A stretch of 64,000 nucleotides of DNA, taken from contig NZ_CP027869.1 of the NCBI RefSeq assembly GCF_005490985.1, forward strand, positions 310,001 to 374,000, in the 5' to 3' direction. Below are positions 8,239-16,690 of this stretch, piece after piece. The notes below the pieces were generated by a model. The model did no database searches, had not been told where the DNA came from, and saw only the letters and a program-made list of their open reading frames with translations. Position 1 is the first letter of the stretch. Every line of letters starts with the position of its first letter. The position numbers and the translations under genes were made by a program. This stretch comes from Curtobacterium sp. SGAir0471. GTDB taxonomy: Bacteria; Actinomycetota; Actinomycetes; Actinomycetales; Microbacteriaceae.

Positions 8239-8267
8239 TTGCGACACGCGCGGCCGTCCCGTAACGT
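8239..8267 (+). promoter_or_regulatory. Promoter of the rpmB-rpmG-rpsN operon
   Basis: TTGCGA (8239-8244), a 17-nt spacer and TAACGT (8262-8267). Transcription from here would give a leader of about 220 nt before rpmB. No Zur box was found in 8007-8495. Confidence 0.55.
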
Positions 8268-8495
8268 GGACCCCTGGTCCGCCGCGTCCGCGTGGCAGAC
8301 CCAGTTGTTCCAAGCCCTCCGACCGTCGCGTACGCCGCGGTCGCGCGGTGCTCGCAGGTCCTTCGACAGGGCCAGCGGGTCTGGGCGGCGCGCACAACCC
8401 CCTCGCTGCGGTCACCTCCGGTGACGAGCGCGTGCGCGCCAGGCAAGTGACCTTGGGAGCGGCCGTCCGGTCGCTCGGTACCTCAGGAGGAAACC

Positions 8496-8732
8496 ATGGC
8501 AGCAGTGTGCCAGGTGACCGGAGCCACCCCCGGCTTCGGACACAACATCTCGCACTCGCACCGCCGGACGAAGCGTCGCTTCGACCCGAACGTGCAGAAG
8601 AAGACGTACTACGTGCCCTCGCTTCGTCGTAACGTCACGCTCACGCTCAGCGCGAAGGGCATCAAGGTGATCGACGCACGCGGCATCGAGTCCGTCGTCA
8701 AGGATCTCCTCGCCCGTGGGGAGAAGATCTGA
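8496..8732 (+). CDS. rpmB: 50S ribosomal protein L28 (zinc-ligand-free type)
   Basis: A 78-residue L28, recognisable from [32 protein letters not shown] and the C-terminal [16 protein letters not shown] block. It has a single cysteine, so the four-Cys zinc ribbon is absent (C-minus type). A strong CAGGAGG site precedes the ATG. First gene of an L28-L33-S14 operon. In several actinobacteria such C-minus paralogues are repressed by Zur to spare zinc. Here the operon sits 1.2 kb from zur but shows no visible Zur box, so these may be the housekeeping copies. Confidence 0.95.
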   Translation: MAAVCQVTGATPGFGHNISHSHRRTKRRFDPNVQKKTYYVPSLRRNVTLTLSAKGIKVIDARGIESVVKDLLARGEKI

Positions 8733-8902
8733 TGGCCAAGAAGGGTCAGGACGTCCGTCCGATCATCAAGCTCCGCTCCACCGCGGGGACCGGGTTCACC
8801 TACGTGACCAAGAAGAACCGTCGCAACAACCCGGACCGCCTCGTGCTCAAGAAGTACGACCCGGTGATCCGCAAGCACGTCGACTTCCGTGAGGAGCGCT
8901 AA
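8732..8902 (+). CDS. rpmG: 50S ribosomal protein L33 (zinc-ligand-free type)
   Basis: A 56-residue L33: starts [20 protein letters not shown], with the family core [21 protein letters not shown] and KHVDFREER at the C-terminus. It contains no cysteine, so it is the zinc-independent form. The ATG shares one base with the rpmB stop (TGATG), and the TAA is two bases from rpsN. Confidence 0.95.
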   Translation: MAKKGQDVRPIIKLRSTAGTGFTYVTKKNRRNNPDRLVLKKYDPVIRKHVDFREER

Positions 8903-8904
8903 GC

Positions 8905-9210
8905 ATGGCGAAGAAGAGCAAGATCGCGAAGAACAACCAGCGCGCCGAGGTCATCGCGCGCTACGCCGAGCGTCGTCTCGAGCTGAAGAAGGCCCTCGTG
9001 GACCCGAACGGCACCGACGAGTCGCGTGAGGCCGCCCGCGTCGGCCTGCAGAAGCTCCCGCGCGACGCGTCGCCGGTCCGCTACCGCAACCGCGACGCCA
9101 TCGACGGTCGCCCCCGTGGCCACCTCGGTGAGTACGGCATCAGCCGTGTCCGCTTCCGCGACATGGCCCACCGTGGCGAGCTGCCGGGCATCACGAAGAG
9201 CTCCTGGTAA
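8905..9210 (+). CDS. rpsN: 30S ribosomal protein S14 (long, zinc-independent type)
   Basis: A 101-residue S14 of the long form ([13 protein letters not shown] through [15 protein letters not shown]). The CxxC zinc pair of the short 61-residue form is missing. Last gene of the L28-L33-S14 operon, followed by a strong terminator at 9224-9259. Confidence 0.95.
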   Translation: MAKKSKIAKNNQRAEVIARYAERRLELKKALVDPNGTDESREAARVGLQKLPRDASPVRYRNRDAIDGRPRGHLGEYGISRVRFRDMAHRGELPGITKSSW

Positions 9211-9223
9211 GCACCAGCTCCAC

Positions 9224-9259
9224 CGAACGCCCCGTCCCTGCAGAGGGACGGGGCGTTCG
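9224..9259 (+). terminator. Terminator after rpsN
   Basis: Perfect 16-bp stem, CGAACGCCCCGTCCCT against AGGGACGGGGCGTTCG, with a 4-nt GCAG loop. No long T-run follows, as is common in high-GC actinobacteria. Confidence 0.85.
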
Positions 9260-9499
9260 TCGTCCCGGCCCCGGCGGGGTACATCGTCGCCACATCCGTC
9301 ACTCGGACCCCTCCAGACCCTCCACAACCCCGGAAATCCGGGCGAGTCGGTCGTCCGGACACCGCACGGCTGGTAGGTTCGCTGACGGTTCCGCCGGGCG
9401 TCACCGTCCCCGGGGCCACCACGTCCAGGGCACCCCGCTCCGGGCGGGCGGGCGTCCCGACGTCCCACCGACACTGCAAGAAGTCCGAGGAGGACATCC

Positions 9500-9787
9500 A
9501 TGGCTGACAAGTCACTGAACCGCACCGAGCTCGTCGCTGCCGTCGCGCAGGAGTCCGGCCAGAGCCAGGCCACCGTCAACGGCGTCGTCGACGCGCTGTT
9601 CAGCGTCGTCTCGTCGTCGGTCGCCGACGGCACCAAGGTCACGATCCCGGGCTGGATCGCCTTCGAGAAGACCCACCGCGCCGCGCGCACCGGCCGCAAC
9701 CCGCAGACGGGTGACGCCATCGAGATCGCCGCGAGCGACTCGGTCAAGGTCAGCGCCGGCTCCAAGCTCAAGGCTGCCGTCAAGTAA
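9500..9787 (+). CDS. hup: HU family DNA-binding protein
   Basis: A 95-residue nucleoid protein. The HU fold is clear: N-terminal LNRTELVAAVAQESGQS, then the DNA-binding arm with GRNPQTGDAIEI and a C-terminal KAAVK. It is the short HU form without the lysine/alanine-rich tail seen in mycobacterial HU. GAGGAGG lies before the ATG. Monocistronic: its own upstream gap (with a TAGGTT -10-like box at 9374-9379) and a terminator at 9804-9833. Confidence 0.95.
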   Translation: MADKSLNRTELVAAVAQESGQSQATVNGVVDALFSVVSSSVADGTKVTIPGWIAFEKTHRAARTGRNPQTGDAIEIAASDSVKVSAGSKLKAAVK

Positions 9788-9803
9788 GACCGCTCAGCAG
9801 CAC

Positions 9804-9833
9804 CGGAAGGGACGGCCTCGGCCGTCCCTTCCG
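9804..9833 (+). terminator. Terminator after hup
   Basis: CGGAAGGGACGGC and GCCGTCCCTTCCG pair around a CTCG loop, 17 bases after the hup stop, followed by TCGTTCC. Confidence 0.8.
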
Positions 9834-9970
9834 TCGTTCCCGGGGCCGGTCCGTCCGGCTGGTCCTGCTCCGGTACGTCCTCTCCTGCACAGCCGGGAGG
9901 CACCGCGCACCGCCCACAGGTCGGCCCACCGGCGTGCCGTGGTCGGCCGGGCACCGCCTAGGCTTGTCGG

Positions 9971-11974
9971 GTGGACCGGATCGCACGCATCGCCGGCCCC
10001 GCCGTGCTGCTGCTCGTCGGGTTCGTCTCGCTCCTCGTCGCCCTCGTGATCGGCGGCGGGGCGGATCGTGCGCTCATCGCGGACCCGGGCGCGGTCGTGC
10101 GCTTCGGCCTGCCGATCGCCCGACTCGTCGTCGACCTCTCCGCAGCGGCCACGATCGGCGGCCTGGCGCTCACCGTCGTCGGACTCTCCCGCACCCGACC
10201 CGAGTGGAACCGTGCGATCGACGTCGCCGCGGGTGCAGCCGGGGTGTGGACCGTCGCCGCTGCGGCCACGACCTTCTTCACGTTCCTGTCCGTCGCCGGG
10301 TCGGCCCTGAGCCTCGACGAGCAGTTCGGCCAGTCGATGGGGGTGTTCCTCACCGGCACCGACCTCGGCACCGCGTGGCTGGTCTCCGTGCTCGTCGCAG
10401 CCGCCGTGACGGTCCTCTGCTTCGCGGTCCGCGGTCGGGGCATGGTCGCCCTCACCGCCGGGGTCGCGATGGTCGGGCTCGTCCCGCTCGCGCAGCAGGG
10501 GCACGCCGCCGGGACCGCGAGCCACGACTCGGCCGTCACCGCGCTCGGGTTGCACCTGGTCGGCGCCGCGCTGTGGGTCGGCGGGCTGCTGCTCGTCGTG
10601 CTCCTGCGCGGCGTGCTGCCCGGTGACCGGCTGCCGCTCGTCGTCGCCCGCTACTCGAGCATCGCGCTCGGCTGCTTCGTGCTCGTCGCCGTGTCGGGGA
10701 CGGCGTCCGCGATCATCCGCGTGGGCACCCCGGCGAACCTGTTCACGCCCTACGGCGTCCTCGTGCTCGTCAAGACCGCGGCGCTCGTCGCCATCGGCGT
10801 GCTCGGTGCCGTGCAGCGTCGGCGGACGATCCGGTCGCTCACCGACGATCCAGGACGCCGTGGTCCGTTCTGGACCCTGGTGCTGGTCGAACTCGCCGTC
10901 ATGGGGGTGGCGAGCGGGTTCGCCGCGGCCCTCGGGCGCACCGCGACCCCGGTCGGCGAGGTCGCCCTCAGCAAGACCACGAACCCGACGCCCGCCGAGC
11001 TGCTGACGGACGACGCGCTCCCGGGCGACCCGGGCTCATGGGGGTGGCTCACCGCCTGGAACGTCGACCTGTTCTGGCTGATGGCCGCGGTGCTCGTCGC
11101 CGCCGCGTACGCCGCCGGCGTGGTCCGACTGCGTCGTCGTGGCGTCCCGTGGCCGGTGCGCCGCACGGCCGCCGCCGCGATCGCGGTCGTGACGCTGGTC
11201 GTGGCGACGTCCGGCTCGCTGCACACCTACGACCGGTTCCTGGTGTCCGCCAACGTCGGCGCGCACGTGCTGCTCGGCCTCGTCGTCCCCGCGCTCCTGT
11301 GGGCTGCGGCGCCCGTGCAGCTGATCCGGGCCGCCGTGCACCCGCGCGACGACGGGTCGACCGGCGTCCGCGAGTGGACGGGCCTGCTCGTCGACAACGG
11401 CGTCGTCCGGTACCTCGCGCAGCCCTTCCCGTCCTTCGTGCTCCTCGCCGCGGTGTGGTGGGGCCTGTACGCCACGCAGGTGCTGCGGTGGTCGGTGAGC
11501 GACCCCGCCGGGCGCACCCTGGTCGACGTCGGGCTCCTGCTCGTCGGGCTGCTCGCCGTCCCCACGCTCCTCACACCCGTGGCCGCCGGTGCCCGGGCAG
11601 CGAGCACCGGCGCGGCGCTCGTGCGGGTCGTCGGCGCGGTCGTGGTGGCAGCGGGCGCCGTCTCCCTCGGCATCGCGATGCAGGGGCCGCTCGGGCTGCT
11701 CCAGGCGTCGTGGTTCGGCGCGATGGGCCGCGAGTGGGGGCCGACCCCGCTCGAGGACCAGGCCCGGGCCGGTGTCGTCCTCGTCGTCGCGGGGATCGCG
11801 TTGCTCGTGACGGTCGTCGTCGTGACGCTGGTCCGACTGCGTGGCAACCGTCCCGCGCCCGACCGCTCGCCGGCGGACGGGGCCGGCGGGGACACTGCGC
11901 CGGCTGATCCGGCAGCGGCAGCCGACCCGGCCGCGCTGGCGGGCCCGGCGGCTGCGGGGACGGGCGACCGGTGA
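9971..11974 (+). CDS. CopD/CtaG fusion: copper resistance and cytochrome oxidase assembly membrane protein (copy 1)
   Basis: A 667-residue polytopic membrane protein with two fused modules. Residues 1 to about 320 form a CopD-type copper-resistance domain. About 350-620 form a caa3-type oxidase assembly domain (CtaG/DUF1404-like), with the histidine region NVGAHVLLGLVVPALLWAAAP. The tail from about 625 is Pro/Ala-rich and disordered. The GTG start lies six bases after TAGGCT and looks leaderless. It probably handles copper at the membrane for cytochrome oxidase maturation. A paralogue with the same architecture is at 44319-46364. Its last bases overlap the next gene (GTGA). Confidence 0.82.
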   Translation: MDRIARIAGPAVLLLVGFVSLLVALVIGGGADRALIADPGAVVRFGLPIARLVVDLSAAATIGGLALTVVGLSRTRPEWNRAIDVAAGAAGVWTVAAAATTFFTFLSVAGSALSLDEQFGQSMGVFLTGTDLGTAWLVSVLVAAAVTVLCFAVRGRGMVALTAGVAMVGLVPLAQQGHAAGTASHDSAVTALGLHLVGAALWVGGLLLVVLLRGVLPGDRLPLVVARYSSIALGCFVLVAVSGTASAIIRVGTPANLFTPYGVLVLVKTAALVAIGVLGAVQRRRTIRSLTDDPGRRGPFWTLVLVELAVMGVASGFAAALGRTATPVGEVALSKTTNPTPAELLTDDALPGDPGSWGWLTAWNVDLFWLMAAVLVAAAYAAGVVRLRRRGVPWPVRRTAAAAIAVVTLVVATSGSLHTYDRFLVSANVGAHVLLGLVVPALLWAAAPVQLIRAAVHPRDDGSTGVREWTGLLVDNGVVRYLAQPFPSFVLLAAVWWGLYATQVLRWSVSDPAGRTLVDVGLLLVGLLAVPTLLTPVAAGARAASTGAALVRVVGAVVVAAGAVSLGIAMQGPLGLLQASWFGAMGREWGPTPLEDQARAGVVLVVAGIALLVTVVVVTLVRLRGNRPAPDRSPADGAGGDTAPADPAAAADPAALAGPAAAGTGDR

Positions 11975-13278
11975 GCGTCGCGCTCAGTGCCGAACAGCGG
12001 GCGGTGTTCGAGTACATCGAGCACACCCGCGACCACGTCTTCATCACCGGACGGGCGGGGACGGGGAAGTCGACGCTCCTCAACCACCTGTCGTGGAACA
12101 CCGAGAAGCAGGTCGTCATCTGCGCTCCGACCGGCGTCGCCGCGCTGAACGTCGGCGGCCAGACGATCCACTCGCTCTTCCGGCTGCCGATCGGGCTCAT
12201 CGCCGACGCCGAGCTCCGGCAGGGCCCGGACACCCGGAAGCTCCTCAACACGATCGACACCCTGGTCATCGACGAGGTCTCGATGGTCAACGCCGACCTG
12301 CTCGATGCGATGGACCGCTCGCTCCGCAAGGCCCGGGGACGCCAGTTCGAGGCGTTCGGCGGCGTGCAGGTCGTCATGTTCGGCGACCCGTACCAGCTCC
12401 CCCCGGTCCCCGGCGACGGCGACGAGCGCGCTTACTTCACCGACCACTACCGGTCGATGTGGTTCTTCGACGCGAAGGTCTGGCTCGAGGCCGAGCTGCA
12501 CATCGTCGAGCTCGCGACCGTGCACCGGCAGCGCGACGACGCGTTCGCCGCGATGCTCACGGCGGTACGGCACGGTCGGGTCACCGCGGACATCGCCGGG
12601 CAGCTCAACACCGCCGGTGCCCGACCGGCCCCGGACGACGCCATCACGCTGGCGACCCGCAACGACACGGTGTCGCGCATCAACAAGGCGGCCCTCGACC
12701 GGCTGCCCGGGAAGGTGAAGACCGCCCGGGCCGACGTCAACGGCGACTTCGGAGGACGGAACTTCCCGGCTGACGAAGCCCTCGAGCTGAAGCCCGGCGC
12801 GCACGTGATGTTCCTGCGGAACGACCCGGACCAGCGCTGGGTGAACGGCACACTCGGTGTCGTGACGACCATCCGGGACACCGTGTGGGTCGACGTCGAC
12901 GGGGAGTCCTTCGAGGTCCAGCCGTCCGTCTGGGAGAAGTTCAAGTACTCCTACGACCCGGACAAGAAGGAGCTCAAGAAGGACACCGTGGGGGAGTTCC
13001 AGCAGTTCCCCCTGCGCCTGGCCTGGGCGGTCACGATCCACAAGTCGCAGGGGTCGACGTACGACCGCGCGGTGGTCGACCTCGGCAACCGGGTGTTCAG
13101 CGCCGGGCAGACGTACGTGGCGCTCTCACGGCTGACGTCGCTCGAGGGGCTCTACCTGACCCGTCCGCTGCGCCCGCAGGACATCATCGTGGACCTCGAT
13201 GTCCGCCGCTTCATGTCCGAGGCGCCGCGGGTCGTCGCGACCGAGCTCGAGGCGTCCCCCCGCCCCGACGACGCCTGA
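11971..13278 (+). CDS. Pif1/RecD-like ATP-dependent DNA helicase
   Basis: A 435-residue SF1B helicase. Walker A is GRAGTGKST (residues 27-35), motif Ia CAPTGVAALNVGG, Walker B LVIDEVSM (about 99), and QVVMFGDPYQLPPV is motif III. The C-terminal UvrD-like block has VTIHKSQGSTYDRAVVDL and YVALSRLTSLEGL, typical of Pif1/RecD2. Shorter than eukaryotic Pif1 and consisting almost only of the motor. The GTG start overlaps the CopD-CtaG stop by four bases, an odd partnership that probably reflects operon packing. Likely role: 5'-3' DNA unwinding, e.g. at structured GC-rich DNA (inference). Confidence 0.85.
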   Translation: MSVALSAEQRAVFEYIEHTRDHVFITGRAGTGKSTLLNHLSWNTEKQVVICAPTGVAALNVGGQTIHSLFRLPIGLIADAELRQGPDTRKLLNTIDTLVIDEVSMVNADLLDAMDRSLRKARGRQFEAFGGVQVVMFGDPYQLPPVPGDGDERAYFTDHYRSMWFFDAKVWLEAELHIVELATVHRQRDDAFAAMLTAVRHGRVTADIAGQLNTAGARPAPDDAITLATRNDTVSRINKAALDRLPGKVKTARADVNGDFGGRNFPADEALELKPGAHVMFLRNDPDQRWVNGTLGVVTTIRDTVWVDVDGESFEVQPSVWEKFKYSYDPDKKELKKDTVGEFQQFPLRLAWAVTIHKSQGSTYDRAVVDLGNRVFSAGQTYVALSRLTSLEGLYLTRPLRPQDIIVDLDVRRFMSEAPRVVATELEASPRPDDA

Positions 13279-13502
13279 CCCCGCCCCGGCCCCCGGCCCG
13301 GCCCGCCCGGCCGCCGGGCACTCCGTCGAGCGGGTCAGATCTGTCACGCTCGGACGCCGGTGCCGACGGATCGTGCACGCCCGGCGGTCGACGCGCGGCG
13401 TGTCCTGACCGCTCGGTGAGACGGCACCGGCTCCAGTTTCGGCGGGCTGAGCCGCCGGGAGCACCCCGACGCCCCGACAGCGACGACGCCCCGCCCACAC
13501 GA

Positions 13503-13538
13503 CGACGCCCCGCCCACCGGACGGTGGACGGGGCGTCG
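13503..13538 (-). terminator. Terminator downstream of the DUF4383 gene
   Basis: CGACGCCCCG and CGGGGCGTCG form the outer stem with an inner CCACCG/GGTGG pairing. It lies 20 bases past the DUF4383 stop and may also end helicase transcription. A direct repeat of GACGACGCCCCGCCCAC precedes it. Confidence 0.7.
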
Positions 13539-13557
13539 AGGACGAGCAGCGGGAGCG

Positions 13558-14007
13558 TCAGGCGCGCTGTGCCGCCCGGATGGCCCGCACGTTCTCGTGG
13601 TCGGCCCCGAAGGCGGTGAGGAGCAGGACCACGCCGACGATCGCGTGGAAGAGGTTGTCCGCGAAGGTCAGTGCGAAGACGTTCGCCGAGGTGCCACCGA
13701 GCGCGAAGCCGTAGACCGCCATGACGACGAGGACGATGCCGACCAGGCGGTTGCCGTTCCGCGAACCGATGGTCGTGCCGAGGCCCGTGATGAGGAGGAC
13801 GACGGCGAGCAGGATCCAGAGCAGGCACATCGCGGGGTTGACGCCGAACGCGTTCCAGAGCATCCCGCCCTCACGACTGAAGAAGCCCGGGTCGCCGTCG
13901 GCGGCGAAGAAGAAGCCGAGGAAGCCCCAGAGCGCCAGGAGCGCTCCCGCCGTCAGGGCGAGGCCCCGGTTCGGCGACGCCGTGATGCTGGGTTCCTTGA
14001 TGGCCAC
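13558..14007 (-). CDS. DUF4383 family membrane protein
   Basis: A 149-residue membrane protein with four hydrophobic segments: RGLALTAGALLALWGFLGFF, MCLLWILLAVVLLITGLGTT, LVGIVLVVMAVYGFALGG and HAIVGVVLLLTAFG. It fits the actinobacterial DUF4383 family in length and topology. Start GTG 14005-14007 follows AGGAGG; a longer in-frame reading adds low-complexity residues and is not favoured. Function unknown. Divergent from the PAP2 phosphatase gene. Confidence 0.75.
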   Translation of the reverse strand: MAIKEPSITASPNRGLALTAGALLALWGFLGFFFAADGDPGFFSREGGMLWNAFGVNPAMCLLWILLAVVLLITGLGTTIGSRNGNRLVGIVLVVMAVYGFALGGTSANVFALTFADNLFHAIVGVVLLLTAFGADHENVRAIRAAQRA

Positions 14008-14215
14008 TTCGGTCTCCTCCTGGTACAGGGTGGTCGCACCGGACGTGCCGGCGACGGGAGCCGGAGCGGCTGCCCGTGCCGTACGGGCGGCGCTGGCGTC
14101 GGATCCTGAGGTGGCTGACCCCTGGTTCACAGGCGCGGACCGGCGGACCAACGGTATCGTGTCGGACCCCGACCGTCCGAATCGCCCGCGCGGCAGCAGC
14201 CGGACGAGGAGACCG

Positions 14216-15142
14216 ATGATCGCCACACCCAGGAGGACCACGCCGGTGACCCGCACGCCCGAACGCACCGCGCCCGAGTCGCGCGGACCGTTGGTGTCGC
14301 GGCGGTTGCGGTGGGGGCTGCTGGCGGCTCTGGGGTTCGTGATCGTGCCTCTCGTCTACGCCGTCGCCGTGCTGACGCCGGTCGGGCAGCGGGTCGAGGA
14401 CGCCGCGCTGGGCGGGGTCCGGGAGTCCGACCTGTTCGGGTCGGACACTGCACTGAACGTCATCTCGGTGCCGGTCATCCTGTTGCTGGTCGTCGTGATC
14501 GCCGCCGTCGCGTTCGCCCGACGCCGGCTCGCGGTGGGACTCGGAGCTGGCGTCGTGGTGCTCGCGTCGGCAGCCACCTCGACGCTCGTGAAGCGTATCG
14601 CCGAGCGCCCGGAGATCGCCCAGTCGGAGACGCCCAACTCGTACCCTTCCGGACACGCGACGATCGCACTCGCCGCGCTCTTCGCGGTGCTCCTCGTGAC
14701 GCCCCGGCGCTGGCGACCGGTCGTGACGCTCGCGGGCGCCGCCTACGCGGTCTTCGTGGCGAACCAGACCGTCGTGTACGGCTGGCACCGCGTGAGCGAC
14801 ATCGTCGGTGCGTGCGCGATCGCCCTGTTCTGGCTCGGACTCGTCCGTGCCGTCGGTCCGCGCGTCGACCGAGGCGAGCGCGGTGACCGGGACGGCCGCC
14901 GCGGCCCGCGCCGCGTGGTGACGGCGCTGCTCCTGCTCGCGACGGGCGTCACCTTCCTGGTCGCCGTGGTCGCCGTGGTCGCGGGGCTGACCGGAGTCGC
15001 CGACCTGCACGCCGCCGTCCTGGTCGCCGGCCGGATGGCGTCGAGCGTGAGCGTGCTCGCGGTCGTCACGGTCGTCTGGCTCGCCGACGGTCTCCACCAC
15101 GCGGCCCGGACGGACGCAGACGCGCTGCCGCCCCGTCGCTGA
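14216..15142 (+). CDS. PAP2 superfamily membrane phosphatase
   Basis: A 308-residue membrane protein with the three-part PAP2 active site: KRIAERP (about residue 125), PSGHATI (144) and YGWHRVSDIVG (190). It should dephosphorylate a lipid phosphate such as phosphatidic acid or undecaprenyl pyrophosphate on the outer membrane face. Start ATG 14216 follows GAGGAG; GTG 14246 with a perfect AGGAGG nine bases upstream is an equally good alternative. The extra C-terminal hydrophobic segments (about 230-300) exceed the minimal domain. The last codons belong to a degenerate 56-bp tandem repeat that continues past the stop. Confidence 0.82.
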   Translation: MIATPRRTTPVTRTPERTAPESRGPLVSRRLRWGLLAALGFVIVPLVYAVAVLTPVGQRVEDAALGGVRESDLFGSDTALNVISVPVILLLVVVIAAVAFARRRLAVGLGAGVVVLASAATSTLVKRIAERPEIAQSETPNSYPSGHATIALAALFAVLLVTPRRWRPVVTLAGAAYAVFVANQTVVYGWHRVSDIVGACAIALFWLGLVRAVGPRVDRGERGDRDGRRGPRRVVTALLLLATGVTFLVAVVAVVAGLTGVADLHAAVLVAGRMASSVSVLAVVTVVWLADGLHHAARTDADALPPRR

Positions 15143-15260
15143 ACGCGCGGAGTCCACAGCGCCGGACGGACGTGGATGCGCTGCCCTGCGTCACTGAGCG
15201 CGCGGAGTCAACAGTGCCGGACGGACGCTGAGGGGCTGCCACCGCGCCGCCGAGCGCACC
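15107..15260. repeat. Degenerate 55-56 bp tandem repeat across the PAP2 3' end
   Basis: CGGACGGACG starts units at 15107, 15163 and 15218. The units share GCGCTGCC, a CTGA-like block and CGCGGAGTC-ACAG. The first unit includes the last PAP2 codons and its stop. Confidence 0.65.
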
Positions 15261-15317
15261 TAGGCCGTCCGGCACTGGCGGGAATGCCCGGCGCTGCGGT
15301 ACGTTGTACCCGGCAAG

Positions 15318-15335
15318 TCGATGCAAACGCATCGA
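15318..15335. promoter_or_regulatory. Small palindrome before the LLM oxidoreductase gene
   Basis: TCGATGC and GCATCGA flank AAAC, a perfect 7-bp inverted repeat 50 bp before the start codon. A second small palindrome, GGTAC-GTT-GTACC, is at 15298-15310. Either could be an operator; no regulator can be assigned. Confidence 0.35.
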
Positions 15336-15385
15336 AACCGCCGCACCACCAGCGGCACCACGGCCAGCACCAGGAGGCGGGCACC

Positions 15386-16525
15386 ATGCAGTTCGGGATC
15401 TTCACCGTCAGCGACGTCACGACGGACCCCACGACCGGCACCACACCGGACGACACCCGGCGCGTCCGGGACATCCTGACGATCGCCGAGCACGCCGACC
15501 AGGCCGGCCTCGACGTCTTCGCCACCGGAGAGCACCACAACCCGCCCTTCGTCGCGTCGAGCCCGACGACGATGCTCGGCTACCTCGCGGGCCGCACGGA
15601 GCACATCACCCTGTCGACGAGCACGACCCTCGTCACGACGAACGACCCGGTGCGCATCGCCGAGGAGTACGCGATGCTCCAGGTGATCAGCGACGGTCGC
15701 ATGGACCTCATGATGGGTCGCGGCAACACCGGCCCGGTCTACCCGTGGTTCGGGCAGGACATCCGCCAGGGCGTGAACCTGGCCATCGAGAACTACGCGC
15801 TCATCCGCCAGCTGTGGGAGAACGACGTCGTGAACTGGCAGGGGAAGTTCCGCACCCCGCTCCAGGGCTTCACCTCGACGCCGCGTCCGCTCGACGGTGT
15901 CCCGCCCTTCGTCTGGCACGGCTCCATCCGCACCCCCGAGATCGCCGAGCAGGCCGCGTACTACGGCGACGGCTTCCTGCACAACAACATCTTCTGGCCG
16001 ATCCAGCACACCGAGCAGATGGTGGGCCTGTACCGCCAGCGCTTCGAGCACTACGGGCACGGCACCGCCGACCAGGCGATCGTCGGCCTGGGCGGACAGT
16101 TCTTCGCACGGAAGAACTCGCAGGACGCGTGGAACGAGTTCCGCCCGTACTTCGACAACGCCCCGGTCTACGGCCATGGTCCGTCGATGGAGGACTTCAC
16201 CGCCCAGACCCCGCTCACCGTCGGCTCGCCGCAGCAGGTCATCGACCGCTACGCCACGATGAAGGACCACGTCGGGCACTACCAGCGCCAGATGTTCCTC
16301 ATCGACCACGCCGGGCTGCCGCTCAAGACGGTGCTCGAGCAGATCGACATCCTGGCCGAGGACATCGTCCCCGAGCTCCGGAGGATCAACGAGGCGGACC
16401 GTCCGGCGCACGTGCCGTCCGACCCGCCGTCGCACGCCGACCGCGTGGCCGCCGCGCTCGCCGCGGGGACCGCGGGCAGCGACCACGTCGCTGCCGAGGA
16501 CGAGTGGACCGGCGCGTCCGTCTGA
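15386..16525 (+). CDS. LLM-class flavin-dependent oxidoreductase (luciferase-like)
   Basis: A 379-residue TIM-barrel monooxygenase of the bacterial luciferase family. Family blocks: AEHADQAGLDVFATGEHHNPPF near residue 35, then LSTSTTLVTTNDPVRIAEEYAMLQVISDGRMDLMMGRG (about 75-115). The HTEQMVGLYRQRFEHYGHG and LTVGSPQQVIDRYATMKDHVG blocks fit the C-terminal half. Start ATG has CAGGAGG upstream. It would use reduced FMN to oxidise an unknown small molecule. Monocistronic, ending in a strong palindrome. Confidence 0.85.
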   Translation: MQFGIFTVSDVTTDPTTGTTPDDTRRVRDILTIAEHADQAGLDVFATGEHHNPPFVASSPTTMLGYLAGRTEHITLSTSTTLVTTNDPVRIAEEYAMLQVISDGRMDLMMGRGNTGPVYPWFGQDIRQGVNLAIENYALIRQLWENDVVNWQGKFRTPLQGFTSTPRPLDGVPPFVWHGSIRTPEIAEQAAYYGDGFLHNNIFWPIQHTEQMVGLYRQRFEHYGHGTADQAIVGLGGQFFARKNSQDAWNEFRPYFDNAPVYGHGPSMEDFTAQTPLTVGSPQQVIDRYATMKDHVGHYQRQMFLIDHAGLPLKTVLEQIDILAEDIVPELRRINEADRPAHVPSDPPSHADRVAAALAAGTAGSDHVAAEDEWTGASV

Positions 16526-16542
16526 CCCGGTGACCCCGTGGC

Positions 16543-16584
16543 GGCCGGGAGGCGCGGTGCCAGCCGGCACCGCGCCTCCCGGCC
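16543..16584. terminator. Perfect 19-bp palindrome after the LLM gene (GGAGGCGCG family)
   Basis: The arm at 16543-16561 (GGCCGGGAGGCGCGGTGCC) pairs perfectly with 16566-16584 around loop AGCC. The best member of the dispersed palindrome family, with the same loop as the copy at 4057-4088. Confidence 0.8.
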
Positions 16585-16635
16585 GTCACCGGCCCGGTCC
16601 GTCACCGGCGCGATCCGTCACCGGCGCCGTCTCGT

Positions 16636-16690
16636 CCGCCGAAGCGACAGGATGCGCCCGATCATCCGCGGCGGTCTGTCGCTTTCGCGG
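16636..16690. repeat. 55-bp palindromic element, copy 2
   Basis: Arms CCGCCGAAGCGACAG (16636-16650) and CTGTCGCTTTCGCGG (16676-16690) with a 25-nt loop, the same geometry as 1777-1831. It overlaps the 3' end of the downstream SMR gene and encodes its last residues (SSAKATDRRG). Confidence 0.7.

Noticed and set aside
8007..8495. Zur box before the L28-L33-S14 operon
   Set aside because: Searched for by eye using the 4110-4124 site; no match with both half-sites was found.
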